A program made the position numbers and the translations under genes. The notes beneath the pieces were generated by a model, which searched no databases, had not been told where the DNA came from, and saw nothing but the letters and a program-made list of their open reading frames with translations. From Mauremys mutica (taxonomy: Eukaryota; Chordata; Testudines; Geoemydidae): a DNA stretch of 64,000 nt. Positions 10,931-20,845 of the stretch are shown here, piece after piece; positions within the stretch are counted from its first letter, which is position 1, and each line of letters begins with the position of its first letter. The stretch covers positions 8,515,225-8,579,224 of the forward strand of contig NC_059073.1 in assembly GCF_020497125.1 (NCBI RefSeq), read 5' to 3'.

Positions 10931-11463
10931 GAATCTTTTCACTACAGGGCAAAATAGATTAGATTTTCACTGCCATCAAATTACCCTTGTTCTGCGTGTT
11001 TACATTTCCCAGGGCTAGAGCCATAGATTCTCTGCTTCTGGTTTTGAGTCGTTTCCATCAAAGCTGGTCATGTTTGACCCCGTGCCCAGGGATGGATCTG
11101 CTGCATGAGACGTAGGCAGAAGCGTGCCCAGGATCCATCTCCAATCATCTTGGAGTGATTTGACTTTCGTGAATATTTCTGCAAACCTCCAGGATAGTGG
11201 TGTAAATTGGGTCTGGGCAGAGCGAGCGCTGGAGGATGACGCGGCAGTGGGGAATGAGCTATAACTTTTGACCGATCATTTCCAAACGCTGTAGCATTTG
11301 GTTGTTTTAAAGAGTTTTTGTAAGGAAAGCGCAACGTTCTCTTGCCATGTTAGCTAGGCTCCGCTGAAACGTCCTTCCGATCTTAAGTCTTTTTCAATGC
11401 CATATTGTATTTGCAAAGTAACCTAATAGCCAGTTCCAAATGAGGTTTGGAGCATCATCAGTG
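10931..11463. other. Unassigned DNA
   Basis: No gene and no named repeat. Short frames on the minus strand (11068-11334) lack domains. Confidence 0.35.
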
Positions 11464-11760
11464 CAGCACTGCCAATTCGCATGATTAACTCACACCATTT
11501 TATCACAAGTCTTGTTTTCTTCTTAAAGCCCCAGCTCCTGGAGTCATGTTAACACAGGATAATCTCAGTTTTCTTTTTTTTTTCTTTTTTTTTGAAAGTC
11601 AGTTTCTAGCTCCCATGGTTGCACAGAAAAGCTTAAAAGTATGAAATGAGTGAAACCAGAAAGCCTATAAAAAGAACCCCAAATGTATTATTTTTTAAAC
11701 TAAATCTCAGGATTTAAAGAAAATCTCGTTATTTTGCGGGGGGCTGATCCATGAGGTTTG
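11464..11760 (+). repeat. Unnamed repeat family X, copy 2
   Basis: Same ordered words as copy 1 at 9415-9814: agctcctggagtcatg, a T-rich tract, then ttctagctcccatggttgca and cagaaaagcttaaaag. A short poly-T expansion is inserted near 11570-11592. Confidence 0.55.
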
Positions 11761-11899
11761 AATGCCTGCAAGGCAGCTAGTATCAGAACAGGACGAGCAG
11801 AGAGATTTCAGACCTTCTGGGCAAATAGAAAGGAAAAATGATTTTGTAGTTATAACAGTAGAGGAGGGGTCTGAGTTCTATATCGATCCCTAGGTCTTA

Positions 11900-12115
11900 T
11901 ATACTGTGCTTCCCCAGCTTCATTCTCTTTTAATGTGCTGAGCTTCACAACACTCCTGGGAAGTAGGAAGGTGCTATTATCCCCATATTTACAAATGGGG
12001 AACGGAGTCACAGAGAGACGAACTGTCTCTCCCAAGGTCTTGTACAAAGTTCGTGACACAGCAAACCTGAAACCAGCAAAGAAGTGAACGCGCATCTCCC
12101 AAGTTGTCAGTTAAT
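11900..12115 (+). repeat. MIR-like relic
   Basis: MIR/CORE-SINE pattern: ctattatccccatatttaca, aatggggaacggagtcacag, then tctcccaaggtcttg. Strongly diverged. Confidence 0.6.
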
Positions 12116-12164
12116 TACCTAGCCACGGAACCATCCTTCCTCCACTGGTCCTGCCTCCTTCACG

Positions 12165-12310
12165 GAACTCCAGCGTCACCTTAGACAAGTCATCTTCCCT
12201 CTGTGGGGCTGGGTTCTCTCATTCGCAAAAGAGGTGATCATTTATCTACATCCCCATAGTGGGGATTCTGCCGAGTAATGGCAAAGGCCTGAGGAATGCC
12301 AAGCATTATC
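12165..12310 (-). repeat. MIR-like relic, reverse
   Basis: The phrase ccttagacaagtcatcttcc, followed by a ctgggttctctcattcg-like block, is the reverse orientation of the MIR core. Confidence 0.5.
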
Positions 12311-12888
12311 CAGCAGGTAACTAATCAGCTTCGATTTGCCAGGCTGCCTGGGTGATTCTAAACCATCGCTCAGCCATCATCAGGAAAGCAGTGTCCAGGG
12401 GTACCCAAGGAACATGTTTTGCTCGAACGACTCATCTCAGGCAGGTCTCAGAACGCTGCTGAATGCTGAGCAGGGAGAAGACTCATGTTCTTGCTGCAAC
12501 GCTCCCACCAAAGATGGTCTCTTGGTCTCTTTTCTCCAGTGGAAGATGCTCCCTTCCCGGCTTGTTTCTTTGGAGTATTATTATAAAGTTCTCCAGCAAG
12601 CTGTTTTTGAGATGGATCTAACTGCAGGGAGCAATTTGAGGACAAAAGCAACAGAGGATAAACTGCAGGAAGCAATAGAGAACAAGAGTAATTTATAAAC
12701 TCAAAACAGACAGGCAGACAAGCCCCCGGTAATAAATCTGGTTTAAAGCATAAGCAAAATTGCTGCTGCTTTATAATATACCAAACACGCTTGTCTTCTT
12801 GATGGCTGCACCTAGAAGAAACCACATCCTAAGTGAAGCAGCTTCCTTCCTCGCTACCTGCCAGTCAATGGACCATTTCATTAGGTAC
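12311..12888. other. Unassigned DNA
   Basis: A 120-residue plus-strand frame (12336-12698) and a 125-residue minus-strand frame (12448-12825) overlap here. Neither has a recognisable domain and each may be chance. No repeat named. Confidence 0.35.
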
Positions 12889-12889
12889 A

Positions 12890-13128
12890 GATGCTTGCAC
12901 AGGAGCTCATTGCATGACTCTCCTTGGGCTTGAGAATGCCTTGCACAATTGATGTCTTGCATGAAAAACCCTTGAACGGGCACCTGAGTACACAGGAGTG
13001 CATTGCCCGGGTGACCCTTTGCGTGGAAGATTTCCTGCATGAGAGTGCATTGCACGGCTCATCCCTTGCACAAGAGCGCAGTGCAGGAGTTACTCCCTGC
13101 ACGAGAGTACCTTGCACAGGTGACCTCA
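12890..13128. repeat. Diverged ~31-bp minisatellite
   Basis: About seven diverged tandem units of 30-32 bp on the pattern cttgcacgagagtgcattgc plus a[cg]gggtgacc. Examples begin near 12892, 12923, 12955, 12985, 13034, 13065 and 13096. One unit is preceded by an extra ~18 bp (ctttgcgtggaagatttc). The open frames on both strands here (12881-13282 minus, 12924-13145 plus) are products of the repeat. Confidence 0.8.
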
Positions 13129-13214
13129 CCTGGTTTGGAAAATGAGTCAGAATAGCATCAACTATTTTGTCGCTGGAACTGAGCGATGCAATTGGCTGAA
13201 TATTCCCAGCTGCA

Positions 13215-13389
13215 TCATTCATAGAGTCAGAGCTCTCAGGCCAGAAGGAACCATAACGATTTTCTAGTCTGACCTCTTGCATAGCACAGGCCAGAGAACC
13301 TCCCCAAGAAATTCCTGCATCAATCCCATAACTTCTGTTGGGGCTACAGCATGTCTAGAAAGACATCCCAGCTTGATTTAAAGACTCCA
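13215..13389 (-). mobile_element. Old CR1 3' fragment, left piece
   Basis: The reverse-oriented phrase catagagtcagagctctc, then aggccagaaggaacca, belongs to an older CR1 subfamily, seen also at about 51060-51592 (plus), 58241-58440 (minus) and 63213-63362 (plus). It is interrupted at 13390 by a palindromic DNA element and resumes at 13602 with ttataaagaatccaccac. Confidence 0.7.
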
Positions 13390-13601
13390 AGGGTGTGTCT
13401 ATACTGCAATTAGCCAACCAAGGCTGGCCCATGCCAGCTGACTTGGGCTCATGGGGCTTGGGCTGCAGGGCTGTTTCAGGGTCCTAGAGCCGGGGCTCCA
13501 GTCCAAACCTGGATGTCTACACAGCAATTAAACAGCTCCTTAGTCCAAGTCAGCTGGCCTAGGCCAGCCAGGGGTTTTTGATTGCAATGTAGATACACCC
13601 T
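13390..13601. mobile_element. Palindromic MITE inside old CR1
   Basis: Terminal inverted repeats: agggtgtgtctatactgcaa at the left, and agggtgtatctacattgcaa when the right end is reversed. It is non-coding, 212 bp. Internal words (ccaactcagctggc-like, ccagctgacttggg) are also self-complementary. It splits the old CR1. A clear target duplication was not visible. Confidence 0.8.
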
Positions 13602-13756
13602 GAGTTATAAAGAATCCACCACTCCCATTGGTAAATTTTCCCAATGTTTAATCACACTCACTGTTACAAGTTTGCACCTTATTTTTAGTGTGTATTTGCT
13701 TAGCTTCATCTTCAACCTTCGCTTCGTGTTGTGCCCTGGCCGGCTAGATAATAACT
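13602..13756 (-). mobile_element. Old CR1 3' fragment, right piece
   Basis: Continuation of the CR1 at 13215-13389 (aatccaccactcccattgg and onward). It is cut again at 13757 by the multi-hairpin element. Confidence 0.65.
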
Positions 13757-14060
13757 CAGGCCTGGTCTACACTGGGGGGGGGGGGATCGAACTAAGGTAC
13801 GCAAGTTCAGCTACGCGAATAGCGTAGCTGAACTCGAACTACCTTACTTCGAACTACTTACCCGTCCAGACGCCGCGGGATCGAAGTCCGCGGCTGCCCC
13901 GTCGACTCCGCCACCGCTGTTCGCGGTGGTGGAGTTCCGGAGTCGACGGGAGCGCGTTCGGAGTTCGATATATATCGCGTCTAGATGAGACGTGATATAT
14001 CGAACTCCGAGAAGTCGAACGCTACCCGCCGACCCGGGCGGGTAGTATAGACGTACCCTG
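13757..14060. mobile_element. Multi-hairpin foldback DNA element
   Basis: The ends pair as caggcctggtctacac (left) and cagggtacgtctatac (right, reversed). At least four separate hairpins lie between them: gttcagctacgcg/cgtagctgaac near 13806-13834; gtcgactccgccaccg/cggagtcgac near 13900-13947; gttcgatatat/atatatcgaac near 13963-14006; and ctacccgcc/ggcgggtag near 14021-14045. It is CpG-rich and non-coding. A related element in reverse orientation is at 32005-32279. Confidence 0.8.
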
Positions 14061-14345
14061 AGATGAGGTGGGGGAAATGATATACATCAATAAAAGACAG
14101 AAGTAGCTTCAAGGTGGCAAACTTCGATCTGGGTCCAGGTTTCAAACACCTTCAAAGGTCAGGGGGGTTCAAAGCCAGGGTTCTGCGTCAGCCATCTCTT
14201 CATAAAGAGCCTTGTCTAATAAATATAGACCTGCCTGTGTGTTGCTATTGCTACAGTAGCGTGGAGAGGCACCAGCTGAAATCAGGGCCTTGTTGTGCTG
14301 GGTGTTGTACAGACATCTAGTGGGCATGTTGGAGCTGTGTCAGTG
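14061..14345. other. Unassigned DNA, possible L2-like tail in reverse
   Basis: The phrase cagggccttgttgtgctggg, then tgttgtacagaca near 14282-14320, resembles a reversed L2/MIR tail. Otherwise nothing recognised. Confidence 0.4.
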
Positions 14346-14522
14346 CCAGGATATTAGAGACACAAGGGGTGGGTGAAGGAATATCTCACCTTCTGGTGGT
14401 GAGAGAAACCGGCTTTGGGGCTGGAGGAGAGTTCTGTGTCAGCTTGTAAGCGGGTGTCTCTCACCAACAGGAGTTGGTCCAATAACAGAGATGACCTCAC
14501 CCGCCTTGTCTCTCTAATATAA
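14346..14522. mobile_element. Inverted pair of retroelement 3' tails (PLE-type candidate)
   Basis: On the left, in reverse: ccaggatattagagacacaa and ggtgggtgaaggaatatctc. On the right, forward: caacaggagttggtccaata, then cctcacccgccttgtctctc and taatat. Read outward from the centre, the two halves share ctctcacca, cagaaggt/caggagtt, cctcaccc and ttgt(g)tctctaatat. This inverted-dimer layout matches the better supported PLE tail dimer at 52807-53008. Assignment to the PLE group is an inference. Confidence 0.5.
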
Positions 14523-14526
14523 CAAG

Positions 14527-14805
14527 TACGTCCACACAGCCGATGGGGAGTGTGATTCCCAGTTGCAGGTAGACAGACGTGTGCTATCCTGGCTTGAGCT
14601 AGCACGCTAAAAATAGCAGCCTGGTTGCGCTGGCCTGGGCTAATCCCATCCAGCCCACCGGGTACGGGCTCGGGTGGATAGCTCATGCGGCTGCCAGGGC
14701 TGGAGCGGCCATGCTATTATTTTTGGGCACTAGCTCATGCTGAGTTAGCATCTCTGTCTACCTGTGCTGGGAATCCCACCCCCCATCTGCTGTGCAGACG
14801 GCCCC
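14527..14805. mobile_element. Palindromic MITE
   Basis: Arms of about 95 bp. Left: cgtccacacagccgatgggg, gattcccag, ggtagacaga, gagctagcac, ctaaaaatag. Right, reversed: cgtctgcacagcagatgggg, gattcccag, ggtagacaga, gagctagtgc, caaaaataatag. The central spacer is GC-rich. Non-coding. Confidence 0.8.
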
Positions 14806-15349
14806 ATTGAGAGAATGGCCCTGCCCCAGAGAACTTGACATCTAGAATGTGGTGGCTTTCTGACTGGTGTCATTGTGTGGATGGGAAGCTACACCATTAA
14901 CTCATAAACTCCCAGGGAAAAGGGGAGGGTTCTTTCACCTTGGCCCTTCTGAGCTGCTCCATGAGAAGAGATCTGCATACCTGGAAAAATACTTCCTTGT
15001 AAATTCTCTCTTGGCTCTCACTGGAAATTCTGATGAGGTCTTGGGAGACTGTGATGGGGGCCGAGGGGGTGTGTGTGCACCACTGTCCAAATGCTTGTTC
15101 CCCACTTGTTCTCCCCAGATGCAGCGTGAGAGGGAGGAAGAGATCTCACCTCCCTGGGAACCTGGGCGTCTCTGGCCCTTCATTCCAGCCTTCCTTTCCC
15201 ACCTCTCTTGGAACTGTGCTCAGCTTGGGAGCTGAATCATTTTGTTAATTAATTAATCACCTGGTGCTTAATCAATTAGCTCCTCAGTTTGGCCCAGGTA
15301 GGGTGCACACAAAGTGCACAGAGCAGTGAGTCAGCTGTTGTGCGTTAAT
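14806..15349. other. Unassigned DNA
   Basis: Frames at 14867-15235 (plus) and 14935-15183 (minus) overlap and have no recognisable domain. A short ttaattaattaatca run lies near 15245. No repeat named. Confidence 0.35.
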
Positions 15350-15556
15350 GAAGACGCTCTCTAAGCCAACAGGAGAGAGCTTCTCCCATCCACTTAGTCA
15401 ATCCACCTCCGCGAGAGGCAGTAGCTATATCAGTCGGAGAAGCTCTCACTGTCTATACCAGCACTTAGCTCAGGATAAGGGGTGTGGATTATTCACATCC
15501 CTGAGCGACGTAGTTCTACCAAAGCCATTTTGTAGTGTAGACCGGGCCTTGCTATA
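15350..15556. mobile_element. MITE with ATCCACCTCC core
   Basis: Contains gagagagcttctccca, the core atccacctccgcgagaggca (15401-15420), gagaagctctc, a self-complementary ggtgtggattattcacatcc, and a right end gtagtgtagaccgggcc. The same core appears at 31222 and 41600 in elements with other ends. The left end seems truncated. Confidence 0.65.
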
Positions 15557-15699
15557 GCAGGATTAACTTGTTGCTAGCCTGGCTTGGTGACACATCCAGC
15601 TGTGAAAAGCTCAATGCCAGTTGAAGGGGACAAAGGGCTCCCCCCAAGATCCTAGGGGAATGAAGGTGACAGATTGGGATCTCCCCAGGTTTGGGGATG
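15557..15699. other. Unassigned DNA
   Basis: Nothing recognised. Confidence 0.3.
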
Positions 15700-15905
15700 G
15701 ACAGAAGAAGATAAGAATGGATCAAACCATGACTCCATTTAGGTCGTACTCTGTCTGACGGTGGTCACTACCAGCTGCTTCAGAGGAAGGTGCAAGCAAA
15801 GTGGGCAGTGATGGGTTAATCTGTCCCTAGGGAATGTTTCCTCCTAACCTGCAATAGTTAGAGGTTGGCTTAAACCCTGAGTGACTCCTCTAAGTGACCA
15901 GGTTT
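15700..15905 (-). mobile_element. CR1-type 3' UTR fragment
   Basis: Words such as tctgtctgacggtggtcact, cttcagaggaaggtgcaag and ttcctcctaacctgcaatag correspond, in reverse, to a variant CR1 3' region. No coding sequence remains. Confidence 0.55.
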
Positions 15906-17592
15906 GCTAGCAGGATCTGGCTACTGGTTGGCATTCCTGATTTCACTCCACTCTGCTCTCGGGGGCGATGACCTGCCCCCACTGGACTGATCTCATGGAT
16001 TTTAAGATGCGTAGTGAGCCCCATAATCCCCTTTCCATCATTTCTTTGGCCTCTTCTCTTGCTTCCCCCACCATCCTGTGGAACTGCAGCAATGGCTGAA
16101 ATCCCAGCGTCTCTGCCCAGAACAGTCTGCCCAGCTTGGCATTGTCTTTAACCCACTGGGCTAGATGGGAAAGTGGTTTGGGTCTCCATTTAGTTTTTTC
16201 AGCGTGCACTGCCTTGCATCCAACCATAAAAGTTCTTCTCTGGAGCAATCCGGGCCTTTTAGCTCACTTGAATTAATCCGTGTTGAAAGCGGCACGACTC
16301 TCTTCTGGACTGACCTGCACCCCGGCAAGGATTGTGTGGATGACCAAGGCAAAGCTGGGGCTTTATTTCGGCATGCACACCACAAGGGAATGACACCATC
16401 TCGGAGCTGCACATAGAGGTAGTGTTTTCTGTCTATTTCTGCACCATCTGGGGGACCCCATTCTGGTAAACAGCAGTACCTATCTTCCTGGTTTGCCCAT
16501 TGGCTTTTGGAACAGAGCTCTGCTCCGCTTCCTGGGGACTCGCCTCAGGGAACATCCTCCAGCATTAGGACAGACTGCAGAGGTGTCCATATAATTACTA
16601 ACCCGTCCCTGGAGGACCCTCCTTCCCTAGTGCTACCCCCAGGCCTCTCCCTCAGCATTAGTACAGGGAACTAAGGTGCAAAACATCTTACCATCTCCTC
16701 ACGCACCTCAGCCTTGGAAGGGCAGAAGGGAAAGAAAGTCCAAAACTGAGAACAAAAAGCAGCGTCTGATCATTGCTGGCAGGGAGACCAGGATCATGAG
16801 GGGACAAAAGCTACTTGGGCTGTTTCCCTGTCCTAGCACCTGGCATGACTCGGCCCTCACGGAAGGGGCGTGATCAGTCGCTCAACGCCTGGCAAACTTC
16901 TGAGGGAGCAGAAAGAGGACGAGGGAGGATATGTCTGATGACCTGATGAGCTGTCCTGGCAGAGAGCCATAAGGACAGAAACGTGGTGGGAAGGTTTCTG
17001 GAGCACAGCACCCCAAAGACCACAAAGGACGTAAGATCCTGGGAGCTCTTCCTACACCATTCCACCCCCTCCCCCACCTCCACCCACACAAGGACACCTG
17101 GACGTGTCTGTCACCCTTCTCTGCACAAAGATGTCTGCACTCAGCCCCGTTTCCATTGCTTTTTAGCTTTGCACTGTGTTAGCTGTTAAACCAATCAAGC
17201 CAACTCAGCCTGAAACATTTAACGGAGGTGCCGCTCCCTGTCGTAACAGCCGTTCCTAATACAATGGCTACACAAAGCGGAGTCTTTTCTTCGGTTGCAG
17301 AACGTTCCTTTCCTCCACCACATTCTGGTCTCGAAGTGGGAGCACCACACCTCCCGCTCCCTGGTTCTCTGCTCTCTTATACCACGTGCTTACCACAGCA
17401 CCCCCTTCTGGCATTGCACAGTGCTGCAACCACTCCGCTTCAGTAGCCCAACTCTCTACTCCTGCCCTGCTCTGCCCTGCCCAGCTTCCAGCGCCATCTG
17501 GGCTGCAGAGGCTTAGCACTCTGGCTACGTCGCTTGTAGCCGTACCCCTTCCGGGGCTCTCAAATCCCCAAACAAGTCTGAAGCAACCTAAG
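15906..17592. other. Long stretch without recognised repeat
   Basis: No gene and no repeat I can name. Overlapping short frames on both strands (15943-16248, 16161-16416, 16874-17189, 17268-17738) are not supported by any domain. The last 300 bp before the LTR is C-rich and may be another old LTR, but I cannot show it. Confidence 0.35.
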
Positions 17593-18844
17593 TGTAACCC
17601 CTCTGCCAGGCTGAAATGATAGCAGCAAGGGCCAGGTTCAATACCTAGGGGTCCCTTCCCCACAACGTAATGCAGACCAGCTCGAGCCCCCACCCAGTGA
17701 CCTGGGAAAATCTTACACACCACCCCTGGGCGCCTCAAGGAGGCAATACTTCCCCTCTCGCAAGCACAGACTCTTGGTGTAGCAGAAAAGGTTTAATTAC
17801 ATAAGATAAACAACAACAAGCATGACATTTGGAAAATACCTCAACTGGAGTTCATAGGTCAAATCGTGAGCAAAGACCCACCCCAGCAACTTGGGCCGTG
17901 TCCTTCTCTCTGGCCCCTTGAGTCCAGCAACCCCCCCAAATCACCCACAGTCCCAAAAGTCCCACAATTCAAAAGTCTCTGTCCCGGGTCAGGCAGCCCA
18001 GAGTTCAAGAGTCTCTTTGCAGAGGTCCCCCTCCCCAGCCTGGGTAGAAAGGGGCACCTTACGTGGTTCGGGGCCAACTGCCCTGCCTCTTCGTGGGGTT
18101 CTGCTTCCACTAGTCGTCCCCGCAAACAGCTCAGCTCCGCTTACCCTGTGGGCTGCTCCACTCTGCCAGCTGCTCTGGTCCACCAGCTGTCCTGTGATCT
18201 GCTCCGGCCGTCCTCGCAAGCTGCTTGGCTCCACTCACCCAGTGGCTGCACAAACTGCTCCACTCCGCTCTGCCAGTATTGCTTCAGGCTCCCCCACTCA
18301 TCAGCACAGTACTCAGTGCTCTCAGCTCAGCAAGTCCAGCTCTTCAGTGATTTCAGCTCATAGTAGGGGAGCCCCAGTACCAATGAATTCAGCTCAGTAA
18401 CCTGCATCTAGATTCTTAAGGGAATCAAAAATTAACTCTGACATTCCACAGTGGAGAGAAGCACAGGTGAAACTGGTGCTTCTGGCTCACACAAGGAGCC
18501 TGCACCACCAAGTACAGATACCTATCCCCAGCCTCTCTCTCCAATGGGTTTTGGAACCCATGTCCCCCGTCTAGCAAGCACTATCCTGCTGACAATGAAA
18601 CCCCCCATCACAAGACAATTTTGTAGTTCCCCATTTACCCAATCAGGGTGACAACATTTCATTGCTCCTGCCCCAATAACAACGAAATTGGGGGTCCCAC
18701 AGCTGTGAAAATAATCATCCCATGCTGCTTTGCGGTATGCTAAGTGGGGTGGGAGTGCCCATGCAAATAACCGAAACTTCTTTCCGCACTCCCCATAATT
18801 TACCACCAGATGTCAGGGTGGGGCTCATCCTGACTCTGCTTACA
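17593..18844 (-). mobile_element. Solo LTR, reverse orientation
   Basis: On the minus strand the block begins TGTAAGCAGAGTCAGG (right end, 18844) and ends GGGGTTACA (left end, 17593), so it has TG...CA termini. It is flanked by the 4-bp direct repeat taag (17589-17592 and 18845-18848), a target duplication typical of retroviral integration. The length is 1252 bp. No gag, pol or env frame adjoins it, so it looks like a solo LTR. The C-rich frames in it (17866-18400) are chance. Confidence 0.7.
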
Positions 18845-18848
18845 TAAG

Positions 18849-19564
18849 CAAACTCTTCCCATTTGCTCAGGAGATCTGCTGGGCAGCTGCCTTCCCCAGT
18901 AGTGGGTGAACCCTCTCCCCACCCAATTTGGGAAGGCTAGCCCCCTGCCCCACCCTATGCCCCCCCCCAATCCTGCCCCCTGGCTTGAGGTCCTGCCCCA
19001 TTATACCTATCACCCCTCGCCCGCCAGAGCCACAGTAGCCCCAAACTCCCTACCGTGGCCCAAGCCCCCCTCGGCCCTAAGCCTCCAGCTGGCCCAAGCC
19101 CCTGCCAGCTTCGGGGGAGAGGCGGAGAGAAGGCAGGACCTCAGGGTGGAACGTGGGCAGGACCATAGCCTGGGTTTGGGGAGGCTTAGCCTCCCCGGCC
19201 TATTGTACCTGCCACCCATGTGCAAAACATAGCAAGCAGCTCTCAGATCTTCCGGATGCCCCCCTCCCCTCTCATTCTGCAACTCCTTGGAGTAGAGTGA
19301 CACAGCACCATCCTCCTCTTCGAGCGGGCGGGGTCTCCTGCAGGGACAGGAAGAATCGCACTGCCGGGAATGGCCACAGTGATCTTGGGAGCAAAAGTCC
19401 CATTTTTCATTGCCTAAAGCAGGGGTGAGTTTCTAAGGATCCTGCTGTCACCCACCCTGCCCCTCGTTAATAATTGTGACCCTTCCCTGGTGATCAGCCA
19501 GTCTATGAGCACCATGGAGCGATGTCCCTTTCTGTTGTTGACCCCTGGGGCCTGGTGCATGTTA
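18849..19564. other. GC-rich unassigned repeat-like DNA
   Basis: Pyrimidine- and C-rich stretch with words such as gaggcttagcctccccggcc and ctggcccaagcccc. It probably contains an old repeat. I cannot name it, and the open frames have low-complexity translations. Confidence 0.35.
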
Positions 19565-19770
19565 GGGAGGGATAACTCAGTGGTTTGAGCATTGGCCTGC
19601 TAAACCCAGGGTTGTGAGTTCAATCCTTGAGGGGACCACTTAGGGATCTGGGGCAAAAATTGGTCCTACTAGTGAAGGCAGGGGACTGGACTCAATGATC
19701 TTTCAAGGTCTCTTCCAGTTCTAGGAGATTGGTATATCTCCAATTATTAAATATTTAAATTAGATATAGA
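19565..19770 (+). mobile_element. Tortoise-type tRNA-derived SINE
   Basis: The head reads as a degenerate tRNA: an A-box region gataactcagtggtttgagc, an anticodon-arm-like ggcctgctaaaccc, and a B-box region ggttgtgagttcaatcc. The body carries cttagggatctggggc and aaaaattggtcct. The 3' end (ggactggactcaatgatc, aggtctcttccagttctagg) matches a CR1-like LINE tail. Tortoise Pol III SINEs are known to share their tails with turtle CR1. It is not a functional tRNA gene, because the cloverleaf is broken. Confidence 0.85.
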
Positions 19771-19776
19771 TATTCA

Positions 19777-20634
19777 GGCCTGTCCTTTAAGAATTTAGGT
19801 GTATTCTTATCACTTAGCTAGTTATAGAGGTATAAAAGAAAGAATCAAAGATCACTGTCTGTCTGTGTAATGGCCTTCTCTTACTGTGACAGTCTGAGGC
19901 CCTGTTTAGTCATATTGAAAGAAGGCAATCTGGGGCTGTTAGGAAGGTGATCCGCTCTATCATCTCCAGAGAAAGGGAAGAGCCTAGAAGATGTAAAAAG
20001 AAACTTAGTTTAATAGCATCCTGTCTGGTAAGAACTCACTTATCAATAGACACAGCTGGAAAACCTTATGTCTGTATAGCTGTAGTTGTGAAATCCTCAC
20101 CTCTGTATTGTTTTGTATGTTTATTTGCATGGTCTCTGTCTGGTTCTGTGATTGTTTCTGTCTGCTGTATAATTCATTTTGTTGGGTGTAAACCAACGAA
20201 GGTGGCGGCATATAATTGGTTAAATAACCATGTTACAATTTGTTAGGATTGGTTCGTTACATTTCAGTAAAATGATTGGTTAAGGTATAGCTAAGCAGAA
20301 CTCAAGTTTTACTATATAGTCTGCAGTCAATCAGGAAGTAAGGGGGGGAAATGGGAACAGGGACTGGGGATGGGGATGGGGAAATTGGGATCATGTTTTG
20401 CTAAAGGGGGAAATGGGAAAAGGGGATGGGAACAGGAACAGGGACACAGGCCAGGCTCTGTGCTGTCCGAGCTGGGAAGGGGGACACTAAGGAAGGAAAC
20501 TGGAATCCTGCTTGCTGGAAGTTCATCCCAATAAACATTGAATTGTTTGCGCCTTCGGACTTCAGGTATTGTTGCTCTCTGTTCATGCGAGAAGGACCAG
20601 GGAAGTGAGAGGGTGAAGGAATAAGCCCCCTAAC
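19777..20634 (+). mobile_element. LTR with TATA box, G-rich tract and polyA signal
   Basis: The block ends ...aagccccctaaca (CA) and has a TATA-like ctatatag at about 20313-20320, then G-rich purine tracts, then an AATAAA (about 20532) before the 3' end. These are promoter and polyadenylation features in LTR order. The 5' end is uncertain: either near 19777 or at tgttaggaagg near 19938, which would mirror the cctaaca end. No target duplication seen. Its frames are non-coding. Confidence 0.6.
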
Positions 20635-20726
20635 AGTGCATATGGTGGAAATAGTAGGCAGGTGGATCCCATCAAGGGCCCCCTATACAATCTGGGAACT
20701 CAAAGCATGCAGATCCATCTCTAACT

Positions 20727-20845
20727 TAGGGTGAAGTGTGAAAAATCAGGACAGGGGGTGGGGGTGGGGGTAATAGGACCCTATATAAGAAAAAGACCCC
20801 CAAATTGGGATTGTCCCTATAAAATCGGGACATCTGGTCACCCTA
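20727..20845. mobile_element. Small hAT-like MITE, copy 1
   Basis: The ends are tagggtgaagtg and, reversed from the right, tagggtgaccag. The 8-bp flanks ctctaact (20719-20726) and cactaact (20846-20853) match at 7 of 8 positions. The interior has tgtgaaaaatcaggacaggg and attgtccctataaaatcggg. It is the reverse orientation of the copy at 25220-25343. An 8-bp duplication fits hAT-type integration. Confidence 0.8.

Noticed and set aside
12890..13128. CRISPR-like array
   Set aside because: The units are tandem and diverged without constant spacers, and the host is a vertebrate.
12881..13282. 133-residue frame with repeated Cys/Ala-rich units as a repeat protein
   Set aside because: The repetition follows a ~31-bp DNA unit that is not a multiple of three and is open on both strands, so the DNA array explains it.
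17268..17738. 156-residue minus-strand frame and overlapping plus-strand frames
   Set aside because: Several frames overlap on both strands and the last part runs into an LTR. The composition is low-complexity.
19565..19640. tRNA gene
   Set aside because: The A- and B-box-like words belong to a tortoise SINE; the cloverleaf is incomplete and a LINE-like tail follows.
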